In this document: positions 52,989 through 62,700 of the stretch, piece by piece
How positions within the stretch are numbered: the first letter of the stretch is position 1
Layout: each line of letters begins with the position of its first letter
NCBI RefSeq assembly: GCF_004137685.1
Contig: NZ_QYBB01000027.1
Span: forward strand, 1 to 64,000
DNA from: Lichenibacterium minor
Lineage (GTDB): Bacteria; Pseudomonadota; Alphaproteobacteria; Rhizobiales; Beijerinckiaceae
DNA length: 64,000 bases
Reading direction: 5' to 3'
Program-made: the position numbers and the translations under genes
Notes under the pieces: generated by a model
What the model was told of the DNA's origin: nothing
Database searches by the model: none
The model's input: the letters and a program-made list of their open reading frames with translations, nothing else

Positions 52989-55751
52989 TCACCCCACCTC
53001 CATGCTGAATGCAGCCCCGTCACAGTATTCTACCACGACCCGTCCGGAAAAGCCGCGCGGCATCGCGGGTGCTTCGTCCGCCCTCGCGGCCAGCGCTTCC
53101 GCCATCGCGGGAGCCTCGAACAGCGCCGCAATCTTGTCGCCGATTGGCACGCCCAGCCCCGTGCAGGCATCCGGCCCCACGCGGGCGCGGAAATAGCCGT
53201 TGTCCCCAGCCGTGATGTCGGTGAACGCCAAGTGGTTCGACCACAGCCGCGACGTCACGAAACCGAGCTTGCGCCCGAAGGCGGCGAAGAGGCCAGCGTA
53301 GAGCGGCGCCACCGCGCTCGTGCCGCCGACGACCGTGCGGTCCCCCCGCACCACCACCTCGTAGCCCGTCTCGGGATCGGCCACCGCTGCCACGTCGGGC
53401 GCCAGGCGGCCCGGCCCCATCGGAGCGCCGGCCTGCCAGTCCTGCATGGGGAACAGCCGCGAGAAGCCGCCGCCCGTGCCGTCCCCCGCCGGGTCGCCCG
53501 GCCGGTCGTTCCACACCGTCTCGGTGCCGCGCGTCTTGCGCGTACCGCCGCAGCCCACCACGCTTGGGCAGCCTGCCGGCAGGTCGACGTCGGCGGGACT
53601 GCCGCCGCCGTCGGACGAGTCCTTGTCGCCCGCCGCCGCGAAGACAACCATGCCGGCCTCGGTGGCAGCCATCGCGGCATCCTCGATGTTGGCTACGAAG
53701 TCTGTACCGGTCTGTGTCTCAAGCCGCTCCCACACGGTTTCGGCAGCTCCCCAGGAGATCGAGCACACGTCGCAGCCGTCGGCGGCGGCACGGCGGATCG
53801 AGGCCGCAATGGCCCCCGGAGCGTTGCCGGCCCAGTAGACCCGCAGTGTCGCGGCTTGGCCCGTGGCGACATAGTAGGCCGCCGCCGCCACTTGGATGTC
53901 GAGCGCCACCTCGCCGTCGGCCTCGCCGCCCGGCGCGTTGTCGCTGCCGTCGACCGATACATCGGTGATGGAGGGCAGCGGCTGGCCGAGCCCGCCGAAG
54001 AAAACCTCCATGTCGGACAGGAGCCAACCACCGCCGAGTTCCACGATGGCGATAGTCCCGCCGCCCGCGAGGCCCTTGGGCCAGCGGTAGGCGGCGCAAA
54101 GCTCCGGTACGCTCCACGGCCGGGCAGACGCGTCGCGTGCCTCCAGGGGCCCCCGTACCGGCGGATAGGCGATGAAGGAACGGAAGGGCGTGATCGCCGC
54201 GAGCAGCCGCGCATTGGTGGTCGCGCGCGCCACCGCCGAGCCGTAGAAGCCGATGAGGTCGGCCTTCATCGCCGTCCGCGAGCCGGGGTCGAGATACACC
54301 ATGTGCCCCGACGGGTAGGTGTGGATCTGAAGGTTCGCCCGCGCCCGCGTGTCGAGGAGCGGCATGGCGGCCAGAGTTAGCTCGGTCTGGTAAAACGGCG
54401 TGACGGAATCATAATAGCCGCTCGCCTGGAATACCCTGAGGTCCGGGTTCAGCGCCATGGCGGCTGCGAGGTCACCGGCCGTGTAGAGCACCGTGTTCCC
54501 GTCGGCGTCTTTGCCCTTCTGAGCGCCCGTCGGGTCGATGTGCGAGAAGTCCCAGAACTGGAATGTCTGGTCGTTGAGATCGGTGAAAGGCGAGGTCGAG
54601 GTGAACTTGAGTTCGTCGTTGAGGTACTGGTTCCACATGGCGGTGTAGACGCCGCCGACGTTGGTCAGCGTGGGGTCGTTACTGCCGGCGTTGGGGCTGA
54701 TCGTTGCGGCGATCCCCGTGTCGACCGCCGTGGCGCGCCCGTCGTAGCCGCCGATCGCCAGGCCCCGGTCGCGCAGCAGCGCGGTGAGGAACAGCAGCCC
54801 GATCGAATTGCCCGCCGACACGTCGAGCCCCCAGGAGATGAGGACGTTGCGGTCAATCCCGAGATCGCGGGCGAGCGCGTCGAGCACCGCCTCGTCGACC
54901 TTGGGGAAGGCGCGCCGCGCGGGATCGTAGGGGCCGGATGCGAAGGCCCGTACTTCTGCCATGTAGGCGGGCAGGTCAGGGGGTGGCGGCACGATGGCGG
55001 TGCGCCCGTGGAACCACGCGTCGGCGGCCAGCGTCGGCAGCAAGCCGACAGGGTTGCCCGTTTGGCTGTAGTCGAGGATCGAGGACTGCAGCACGATGCC
55101 GTTGAGGTCGACGCCGTCTTCGTGCAGCTTCCAACCGATCACGCAGGACCGTGCAGTGCCATACGACTCGCCGAAAAGGAACTTCGGCGAGTTCCAGCGG
55201 TCGTAGGCGCTGAGGTAGCGCTTGATGAAACCGACGATCGACTCGGCGTCCGGGTCGACGCCCCAGAAGTCGCGGTTCACCTTGGGAGCCACGGCGGCCG
55301 AATAGCCGGTGCCGACGGGGTTGATGAAGACGAGGTCGGTCTGGTCGAGCAACGTGTCGGGGTTGTCCTCGATCGTGTAAGGGGCTGGCGGAGTGAAGTC
55401 GGGCAGGTTCGTGCGGATGCGCCTTGGCGCGAAGGAGCCGAGCAGCAGGAACACCGCCGAGGAGCCGGGCCCCCCGTTGTAGAAAAACGTCACAGGCCGT
55501 TCCGCGGTCGGGCGCTCGTCCGCCGTGTAGCTCACGTAGAAGAATGACGCGTTCGGCTTCGCGCTCAACGGGTCGACGGTCGTGAGGTGGCCGGCCCGCG
55601 CCGTGTAGGGTATCGCGGCGCCGTTCACCGTCACCGAATGGTGCGTGACGGCGGCGCGTTCCTGCGGGTCAGCGATCGAGGCGTCCGGACCCGCCCCGTA
55701 GGGCGTGGTGTCGAGCAGGGACTGGTCGGGCTGAGCAGGATCGTCGGCCAT
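52989..55751 (-). CDS. Dual serine peptidase: S10 carboxypeptidase fused to S53 sedolisin
   Basis: From ATG 55751 (GGAAG site; ATG 55766 is alternative) the protein has 920 residues. The N-terminal half is an S10 peptidase: NGGPGSS (92-98, oxyanion), nucleophile S196 in GESYG, D448 in GYYDS and H483 in PSGHM. The C-terminal half (about 530-920) is a sedolisin: E614 and D618 (GEVALD), oxyanion D709 (AAAGD), nucleophile S812 (GGTSAVAP), and a DITAGDNGY calcium-site-like region. Both catalytic sets are present. No signal peptide or sedolisin prodomain is seen, so the S10 part occupies the prodomain position. The fusion is in one unbroken frame. Confidence 0.88.
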   Translation of the reverse strand: MADDPAQPDQSLLDTTPYGAGPDASIADPQERAAVTHHSVTVNGAAIPYTARAGHLTTVDPLSAKPNASFFYVSYTADERPTAERPVTFFYNGGPGSSAVFLLLGSFAPRRIRTNLPDFTPPAPYTIEDNPDTLLDQTDLVFINPVGTGYSAAVAPKVNRDFWGVDPDAESIVGFIKRYLSAYDRWNSPKFLFGESYGTARSCVIGWKLHEDGVDLNGIVLQSSILDYSQTGNPVGLLPTLAADAWFHGRTAIVPPPPDLPAYMAEVRAFASGPYDPARRAFPKVDEAVLDALARDLGIDRNVLISWGLDVSAGNSIGLLFLTALLRDRGLAIGGYDGRATAVDTGIAATISPNAGSNDPTLTNVGGVYTAMWNQYLNDELKFTSTSPFTDLNDQTFQFWDFSHIDPTGAQKGKDADGNTVLYTAGDLAAAMALNPDLRVFQASGYYDSVTPFYQTELTLAAMPLLDTRARANLQIHTYPSGHMVYLDPGSRTAMKADLIGFYGSAVARATTNARLLAAITPFRSFIAYPPVRGPLEARDASARPWSVPELCAAYRWPKGLAGGGTIAIVELGGGWLLSDMEVFFGGLGQPLPSITDVSVDGSDNAPGGEADGEVALDIQVAAAAYYVATGQAATLRVYWAGNAPGAIAASIRRAAADGCDVCSISWGAAETVWERLETQTGTDFVANIEDAAMAATEAGMVVFAAAGDKDSSDGGGSPADVDLPAGCPSVVGCGGTRKTRGTETVWNDRPGDPAGDGTGGGFSRLFPMQDWQAGAPMGPGRLAPDVAAVADPETGYEVVVRGDRTVVGGTSAVAPLYAGLFAAFGRKLGFVTSRLWSNHLAFTDITAGDNGYFRARVGPDACTGLGVPIGDKIAALFEAPAMAEALAARADEAPAMPRGFSGRVVVEYCDGAAFSMEVG

Positions 55752-55766
55752 GGCGAAAACTTCCAT

Positions 55767-56195
55767 CGAGCCGGGGGCGAGGCGAGGTCAGCAAGTCCCC
55801 CGGCACTGACTGTCGCGCCGAGCCCCTCACCTGTCACGCTTCATCTTTTCGCGCTGCGATGGAACTCACCCGCTCTGCTTGTTCCGTAGTCCTATCCACA
55901 TCCTTCAGTCCGTCGAAAATGAAGCAGCCTGGGTCCTGGGGCGTCATTTGTCATCGACGGGGGTGCCAAACTCAGGCCCGAACTCACCGGACGCGCGCCG
56001 ACCTCGGGCAGGACCTCGGCGCAGGCAAGTTGCGGAAAGGACAAAGAAAAACCGGTCCCTCCCGCTGTCCGAGGTTTTTGCGGAGAGGATACATTCATCA
56101 CAAAAGCTTGAGAGCCGTAACTCCCGTCCTGTCGGCGGTAGCGGCCCGGAGAGCGTTGGAAGTGACGTGCCACGCCCGGTCCGCAGGAGATCGTC
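55767..56195. other. Gap with R1 repeat
   Basis: No gene is supported between the dual peptidase gene and the transposase remnant; the R1 copy at 56001-56125 occupies the right part. Confidence 0.55.
56001..56125. repeat. R1 dispersed repeat, full copy
   Basis: acctcggg to gagagccgtaactccc, 125 bases, collinear with the 11.5 and 47.5 kb copies. The minus strand gives the related peptide SYGSQAFVMNVSSP. Confidence 0.68.
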
Positions 56196-57505
56196 ATGCA
56201 CAAGGACCCGGGGCGATGGCAGGCGATCAGGCGGAAGGTGCGGGAGGGCGAGTGCTCGATCCGCGGGGCCGCGCGCGAGTTCGGGATCAGCCGCAACACC
56301 GTCCGAAAGATCTTGGCCCACCCGGCGCCTTTGCCTTATCGTCGGCGGGCAGGGTCGTCGCCGAAATTGGGACCTCATATGGGGGCGATCCGGACGATGC
56401 TGGAAGCCGAGACGGGACGTTCGTCGCCCTCCACCGCCGCTGCGATCTTCGAGCGGCTTCGGCTCGAAGACGGTTATAGCGGCAGCTACAGCACCGTCTG
56501 GCGATGCGTGCGGTCTCTCCGAGCGGAGGAGTTGCAGATCGAGATCGAGGTCCGCAATCACCGCACGGCATCGTTGACCGGAGGAAATCGCCCGTACCCC
56601 CATGCTTACAAGCTCCGGTCGGAGCATCGCGTCATCCGTCAGGACGAGGTTTCGTCGGCCGGCTTGGCCCCGCGGAAGATCAGCGTCACACTGCGTCTCG
56701 ACGCGAAGGCAGAGCGCCGAAGAGCTGCCTTCACGTGGATGCAAGCCGCGTCGGTGGGCGACATCGATCTCCAAACCGCCGGGCCAGCCATCTCATCTCT
56801 TCGCGACCTGGATACCCTGATCAATGGCATGAAGCGCGGAGCGCCGCGAGACTGGGCATCGACGATGGCGGTGATCGCCCGAGCGAGAGGGATCAGCGCT
56901 CGGGAGGTCGGCGCCTTCGTGGATGTCTGTCCTCGGACGGTCCGCAAACGTTGCACAGTGCACGCCGCAGGTGGGGCGTCCGCGTTGTACTCGCGCCGTC
57001 CTCGGGCGAACCGCAGGGTGGCCGACGAGACGTTGAAGGACGCGATCTTCGCCCTCCTCCATGAGCCCCCTTCGCTCCATGGCATCAACCGGACTTCGTG
57101 GATCATGCCCGAGCTTTCGCGCGTGCTCGCCTTCAAGGGGCATCCGGCGGGGCTGCACACCATCAGGGCGATCGTGAAAGCCGCGGGATATCGCTGGCGC
57201 AAGGCACGGGTCGTGCTGACCTCCCAGGATCCCGACTACGTGATGAAGTTGGAGGCGGTCCAAGCGATTCTGTCCGGCCTGTCGGCCGATGAGGCCTTCT
57301 TCTCGATCGACGAGTTCGGGCCCTTCTCGATCAGGATGCGCCAGGGCGTGATGCTGGAGGAGCCGGGACCGCACCGGGTCGTGCCTCAGCACCAGCGATC
57401 GAAGGGGTCGCTCATCATGACGGCCGCGCTGGAGCTGTCGGCCAATCAGATCACCCACTTCTACAGCCGCAAGAAGAACACGGAGGAGATGATCCGGCTC
57501 AACTT
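56196..57505 (+). pseudogene. IS630-type transposase, 3' truncated
   Basis: The N-terminus (WQAIRRKVREGECSIRGAAR, FGISRNTVRKIL) is a helix-turn-helix of transposases. The middle region (FVDVCPRTVRKRC, FALLHEPPSLHGINRTSW) and GYRWRKARVVLTSQDPDY with AFFSIDEFGPFSI (catalytic Asp) are IS630-like. The frame loses homology after SRKKNTEEMIRL near 57505, where antisense peptidase sequence begins; the final DDE Glu is therefore missing. The formal stop is at 57599. Confidence 0.75.
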
Positions 57506-57733
57506 GTCGAGGATGCCGGGTTCGGGCCACGCGTGCCCGGCGCCCTCGACGAGGTGGAACTCGGCCTCGGGCCACGCTTCGTGCAGCGCGAAGGCGTAGC
57601 GCGCCGGGCACGGCATGTCGTACCGCCCGTGGACGATCGTGCCCGGAATCCCGTTCAGGCGCCCGGCGTCGGCCAGGAGTTGGCCCTCGTCCAAAGGGGC
57701 TATGTCATGGTACGGCCAGACCTCGGACCTCAC
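57506..57733 (-). pseudogene. Proline iminopeptidase, C-terminal fragment
   Basis: The minus-strand frame has LDEGQLLADAGRLNGIPG, IVHGRYDMPCP (catalytic Asp), AWPEAEFHLVEGAGHAWPEP (catalytic His) and ILDKL, the C-terminal end of prolyl aminopeptidase. The nucleophile-bearing N-terminal three quarters are absent. Its end abuts the truncated transposase, marking a deletion junction. Confidence 0.75.
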
Positions 57734-57819
57734 TGGCGATCCTCGTCGAACCTTCGTGGCGCGACACGCCGCCTGTCGACACCGCCCCTACCAAAAACCT
57801 CAAAAGGGACGCACCCTCA

Positions 57820-59469
57820 ATGGAATCGTCGCAGGATCCGGAGCCCACTTCGGCGCTCCGACCCCGGATCTTCGTGGCTTTCGCCGGTGGTGGCGCAAAG
57901 GGGCTCGTGCATGTCGGCGCGCTCAAGGCGCTCGAGGAGCGCAAGGTAGACTTTCGCGGCTTCGCGGGCACGTCGGCGGGCGCGATCGTCGCTGCGCTGG
58001 CCGCCGCGGGCTTTCGGGCAGACGAACTCATAGACCCAGCGTCCCGAGCCAGCGTCATCGACCGGTTGCATGCGCACGAGAGCTCGATCTCGGCCCCGAC
58101 GGATCTCTTCGGGACGGGAGGGTGGTGCCGGATCACCGCCGTGAGGAGCTTCCTGGTCTCGCCATTGCGGGCCGGATTTCGACGGCCGTACCTTTTCCTG
58201 GCAGTCTTCGCCCTAGCCTTCTTCATCTCGCTTTCACTATCGCCGTTCCTCGGCTGGACGGCCGACGCTTGCATCGGAGTCACCTGGCTTGCGATGTTCG
58301 TGACGATCCTCGGCTTGGCCACGGCGATGACCAGCGGCTTGGCGAAGCTCGACACTTTCCGGCTGGCCCTGGATCGCATCCTCTCGGAACAAGTGTTTGG
58401 CGTCGGATCACGGCAAATCGTCCGCATGCGTGACTTCGACGGCCTGCAACGGCCCGTTCTGAAGATCGTCGCGGCCAACCTGACGGAACGCAAGCTCGAG
58501 CTGTTCTCCCACGACGTCGACGGCGACGTACCGGTTGCCGATGCCGTGGCGGCTTCGATTTGCCTCCCATTTGTCTTCGCACCATGGCGCGTCGGTGATC
58601 GCATCTTCGTCGACGGCGGCGTGGTCTCCAACTTTCCGGCGTGGCCGTTCGATGAGGAACGGAAGCTCGACGCCGACGCGCTCACGATCGGCTTCGAGAT
58701 CGGTGCGCCCCTGCCGGCACCGGGCTCGGCCGGATCCAAGCCCGATCTGACGTCTTGGCCCATGGCGCTGGTCGAGACGGCCTTGTTCGGAGCCGGGACG
58801 CTGAGCACACGCGCCATCGGACGGGCAGAGCTCATAACGATGAGGCCCAGCATCGGGACGATGGACTTCGACGTTGGGACCCATCGGATCCGGCGGGAAC
58901 TGGCCAACGTGACCAATGCCGCCAGAGCGGAGATTTCGAAACGCCTCTTCGATTTCCCGCTCGTGTACAGGACTGCATGCGGTAACGTCCGTGACCTGAT
59001 CGTCGGTGCCCTGGCCGGGTCAACGGAAGTCCTGGCCTCCCCTGGTGGGTCGGGTAGGGTCCGGTGTGCGGTCGCCATGCCACGAGCGGAGTACAGGAGG
59101 TCCCTTCAGGTGAGCCACGCGGTCGGCTACGAGGACGACCCCGACCGCGACCTTGTGATCCCGATCGCTTCGTCCCTGGCGGGATTGGCTTGGACCAGTG
59201 GAGTGGCGGAATTCGAACGCGACCCGCTCTCGAGCGACCTGGAGTTGACGGGAGAGGCGGACTCCTCTTTGCGTCGCCTCCTTTGGCGCGACTTGGCTTG
59301 GAGCCTCCGTGTTCCCATATCGGGTAGGAAGGGGCCTTTCCTCGTTGTGATGGTGGACGGATCGGCCATTTTAACGGATAGTGAAGCTACCAGGTCCTTG
59401 TTCGAGCAGGCCATCGACGAAGTCGAAAAGGCCTTCGCGTCGATCGTCCGGCAGTTCGATGAGGAATGA
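57820..59469 (+). CDS. Patatin-like phospholipase with two membrane helices and GAF-like C-terminus
   Basis: The 549-residue protein has the patatin motifs GGGAKG (23-28), GTSAG with nucleophile S52, and DGG with D265. Two hydrophobic helices (about 124-143 and 152-173) are inserted between the Ser and Asp motifs, so it is probably membrane-anchored. After residue 390 a region (VAMPRAEYRRSLQVSHAVG, LVIPIASSLAGLAW, SLRVPISGRKGPFLVVMVDGS) resembles a GAF domain and may sense a ligand. It overlaps the next small gene by 4 bases (ATGA). Patatins are known effectors in some anti-phage systems; that role is inferred here. Confidence 0.85.
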   Translation: MESSQDPEPTSALRPRIFVAFAGGGAKGLVHVGALKALEERKVDFRGFAGTSAGAIVAALAAAGFRADELIDPASRASVIDRLHAHESSISAPTDLFGTGGWCRITAVRSFLVSPLRAGFRRPYLFLAVFALAFFISLSLSPFLGWTADACIGVTWLAMFVTILGLATAMTSGLAKLDTFRLALDRILSEQVFGVGSRQIVRMRDFDGLQRPVLKIVAANLTERKLELFSHDVDGDVPVADAVAASICLPFVFAPWRVGDRIFVDGGVVSNFPAWPFDEERKLDADALTIGFEIGAPLPAPGSAGSKPDLTSWPMALVETALFGAGTLSTRAIGRAELITMRPSIGTMDFDVGTHRIRRELANVTNAARAEISKRLFDFPLVYRTACGNVRDLIVGALAGSTEVLASPGGSGRVRCAVAMPRAEYRRSLQVSHAVGYEDDPDRDLVIPIASSLAGLAWTSGVAEFERDPLSSDLELTGEADSSLRRLLWRDLAWSLRVPISGRKGPFLVVMVDGSAILTDSEATRSLFEQAIDEVEKAFASIVRQFDEE

Positions 59470-59681
59470 TGATGGGTGAGCTACGCAGCAGATCACTCTC
59501 CGCCCGGCGTTCAGGTCCCGCCTCCCCTCAGACAGCTAACGCCGTCGACGAAGCGGCAAGGCAGTTGCACGAGAAGCTCGTCGAGACCGGCCGCTTGGCC
59601 GCCCGCGTCGCGACGGTTCGCCGGGAACAGCTCGCGTCGATCACCGATGACAGCTTGCGGCGTGGCGCGGGCGGACGCTAG
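59466..59681 (+). CDS. Small helical protein in the patatin-caspase operon
   Basis: This 71-residue frame starts at ATG overlapping the patatin stop. It has a basic, Ser/Arg-rich N-terminus and a predicted amphipathic helix (VDEAARQLHEKLVETGRLAA, then ARVATVRREQ). No family is recognised. The overlap suggests co-translation; it could be a linker or regulator between the patatin and the caspase-helicase. Expression is not certain. Confidence 0.5.
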   Translation: MMMGELRSRSLSARRSGPASPQTANAVDEAARQLHEKLVETGRLAARVATVRREQLASITDDSLRRGAGGR

Positions 59682-59765
59682 GCCCCGACCCGGGCGGGCA
59701 CCAGCGAGGATGAAGGCCCACGCTTTCGTGGATCGTTCATCAGCCCCACGCTGGGTCCATCCTTG

Positions 59766-62700
59766 ATGGCGTTCCACGGCGTTTTCGTTGGCATTGATCG
59801 CCATCTCTCCCCGCGCATCGGTGACCTGACGTGCGCGGTGCGAGATGCCAAGGCCTTGGCGGCGCTATTCGAGGACACCCTTGGCGGCTCCTGTATTCTG
59901 TTGACCGATGCGGATGCCACTCGAGAGGCGGTGATCCGACACCTGGATGCCCTCTCGGCGTGCCACCCTGACGACACGGTCTTCGTCGCCTTCTCCGGCC
60001 ACGGCACCGACGATCACAAGCTTGTGACGCATGACACTGACCTCGACGATCTCGAGGGGACGGCGCTGTCGCTTGTCGAGCTCGAGCGCAAGTTCACCAA
60101 CATCCAGGCCGGGCGTCTCCTCCTCGTGCTCGATTGCTGCTTCTCCGGCGGTATGGGAGCAAAGGTCCTTAAGGTCGACATCAGAAGTAGGGACGCGTCT
60201 TCCGCCGAATTCCGACTCGATGCGCTGGCCGGCGAGGGCCGAGTGATCCTCACCGCGTCGGCAGCGGACCAACCCGCCTGGGAAGACGACAGACGTGGCC
60301 ACGGGCTTCTCACGAGCGCGCTCGTCGATGCGCTGTCCGGGACGCCCGAGGTCATGGATGGAACTCATGTCTCGTTGACGCGGCTGATCGCCCACGTGGT
60401 TTCGCGGGTGCAAGCCTCCGCGGTCGCGATGGGCAAGAGACAGTTACCCGGCGTGAGAGCGGCGATCGAGGGCGACGTCCGTTGGCCCGTCTTCATACGC
60501 GGAGCGCGATGGGAGCAGTGGTTCCCCGCGCTTGCACGGGCTTATGTGGACCCTGACCCGTCAAGCCTCGCACGAGTCGGTTTCCCGACCGGTCTGGTCG
60601 CGGCTTGGTCGAAGGAGATATCCTCGCTCAACGACCTGCAAGTGAAAGCGATCAACGATTACGGGATACTTCGGGGTGAGCACCTCGTCGTCTCGGCACC
60701 GACCTCCTCTGGGAAGACGATGGTCGGCGAACTCGCGGCTCTGACCGCGGTCATCTCAAACCGCCGCGCCATCTTCCTTCTGCCCCTCAAGGCCTTGGTC
60801 GCGGACAAGCGACGGCATTTCACACGACTGTACGGCCCACATGGGGTGAAAACGTTCGAAGCTACAGGGGAGACGGACGACGTTGGTCCGCTACTGAGAG
60901 GTAAGTACGACATCGCCCTCCTCACGTACGAGAAGTTCTGCGCAGTCGCGGTCCGCTTCCCGCATGTTCTGTCCGGTGTCGGCGTTATCGTCGTCGACGA
61001 AGCACAGATGCTCGCGGACATCCAGCGCGGCGCAAACCTAGAGTTCCTACTTACCCTTGTTCTCATGCGAAAGCGAACTGGCGCCGAGCCTCAGATAGTG
61101 GCCTTGTCGGCCGTCGTTGGCGACGCGGCGGCCCTCGCGGGATGGCTCGGCGCTCGCCTGCTACGCCACATCGAGAGACCTGTCCCCCTCGACGAGGGCT
61201 TGATCCTCTGGGACGGAAGCTTCCGGCACTTGGTGGGGGGATCCGGAGAAGAGATTACGACTACGGCGAAGGTGTCCCGCCTACGACGGACCGACAGCAA
61301 CAAGGACTGGATCATCCCCCTCGTCCGCAGCTTGGTGGACGAGGGACAGCAAGTCATCGTCTTCAGGGAACTCAAGGGCGAAGCTAGCGGCTCTGCCACA
61401 TATCTGGCCGCGTCCCTCGAGTTGCCGCCGGCGGCGGAGGCGGTCGCCTCTCTGCCCGAAAGGGATCAATCCCGTTCGACGCGCGCGCTCCGCGCGTGCT
61501 TGGCGGGGGGCGTGGCCTTCCACCACTCGGACCTGACACCGGATGAGCGCCGGATCGTCGAGGAGGAGTTCCGCAGACCCGGCTCGGGCCTGCGCGTGAT
61601 CGCAGCGACGACCACCTTAGCGATGGGGGTGAACACGCCCGCGAACTCGGTCGTGATCTGTGGTCTGCATCACCCTGGACGGGATGGGCCGGTGCCCTAC
61701 TCGGTCGCGGAGTACAAGAACCTCGTGGGTCGGGCAGGAAGGCTCGGTTACGCCGACCGCGGCACGTCGTACCTGTTGGCAACGTCGCCCGTCCTCGAGG
61801 ACGACCTTTGGCGTCGGTACGTCACTGCGGAGCCGGAGGACGTCACGTCGCGCTTCCTTCGGAAAGGGACAGACATGCGGACCTTGATCGTTCGGGTGAT
61901 CGCGAGCGTGGCATCGTTCGGCGGATCGATCGCTCCGGGCGACGTCGTGGCGTTCCTCGAGGCCAGCTTCGGTGCGTTCTTGCAGCGCCGGGGGGACGAC
62001 AACTGGGTGTGGGACCGGGGGGCCTTCGCTAGCAGCCTGGATGGCCTGCGTGCGCACGATCTCGTTGAAGCCCGTGCCGATGGGACAGTTGCTCTCACCC
62101 TCTTGGGGCGCATCGCGGGTGAGGGATCCATCGAAGTCGCGAGTGTGATCAGGCTGGTCCGCGCCATTCGGGGGCTGAAGACGGACGAGGTGACAGACCC
62201 GGCCTTGCTCGTCGCCGTCCAATCAACGGTCGAGCTAGACGGATGCCACTTCCCCTCGAACAAGAAGAGCGTCAAGCCGCATCACAAGGAGCCACAGGCA
62301 TGGGTGGGGGAGCTCAGGAGGCTGGGCGTTCCCGCACAGGTGATGGGCGCCTTGCACTGGGACACGACGGACGAGGTGGCGCCGACTCTCCGGGCCAAGA
62401 AAGCCGTGGCCGCGCTTCTCTTCATAGCGGGCAAACCTATGGACATCATCGAAACGTCCATGCTGCAGTTCGGTGGCGGCGGGGATGGTGCGGCCGGTGC
62501 GGTGAGGAACGTGACTAGCAGGACCTGCGACATGATCCCAGCAGCGGCGCGGGTCGCTGAGCTCGTAGTACCTGGCCTCGACATAGCCGGACGCATCGAG
62601 CGACTGCTGGTCCGTTTGACCCATGGTGTTCCAGGAGCGACGGTCGACCTCGCCCGCGAATGCGGTGCTTCCTTGAGCCGTGGGGACTACCTTGCACTTG

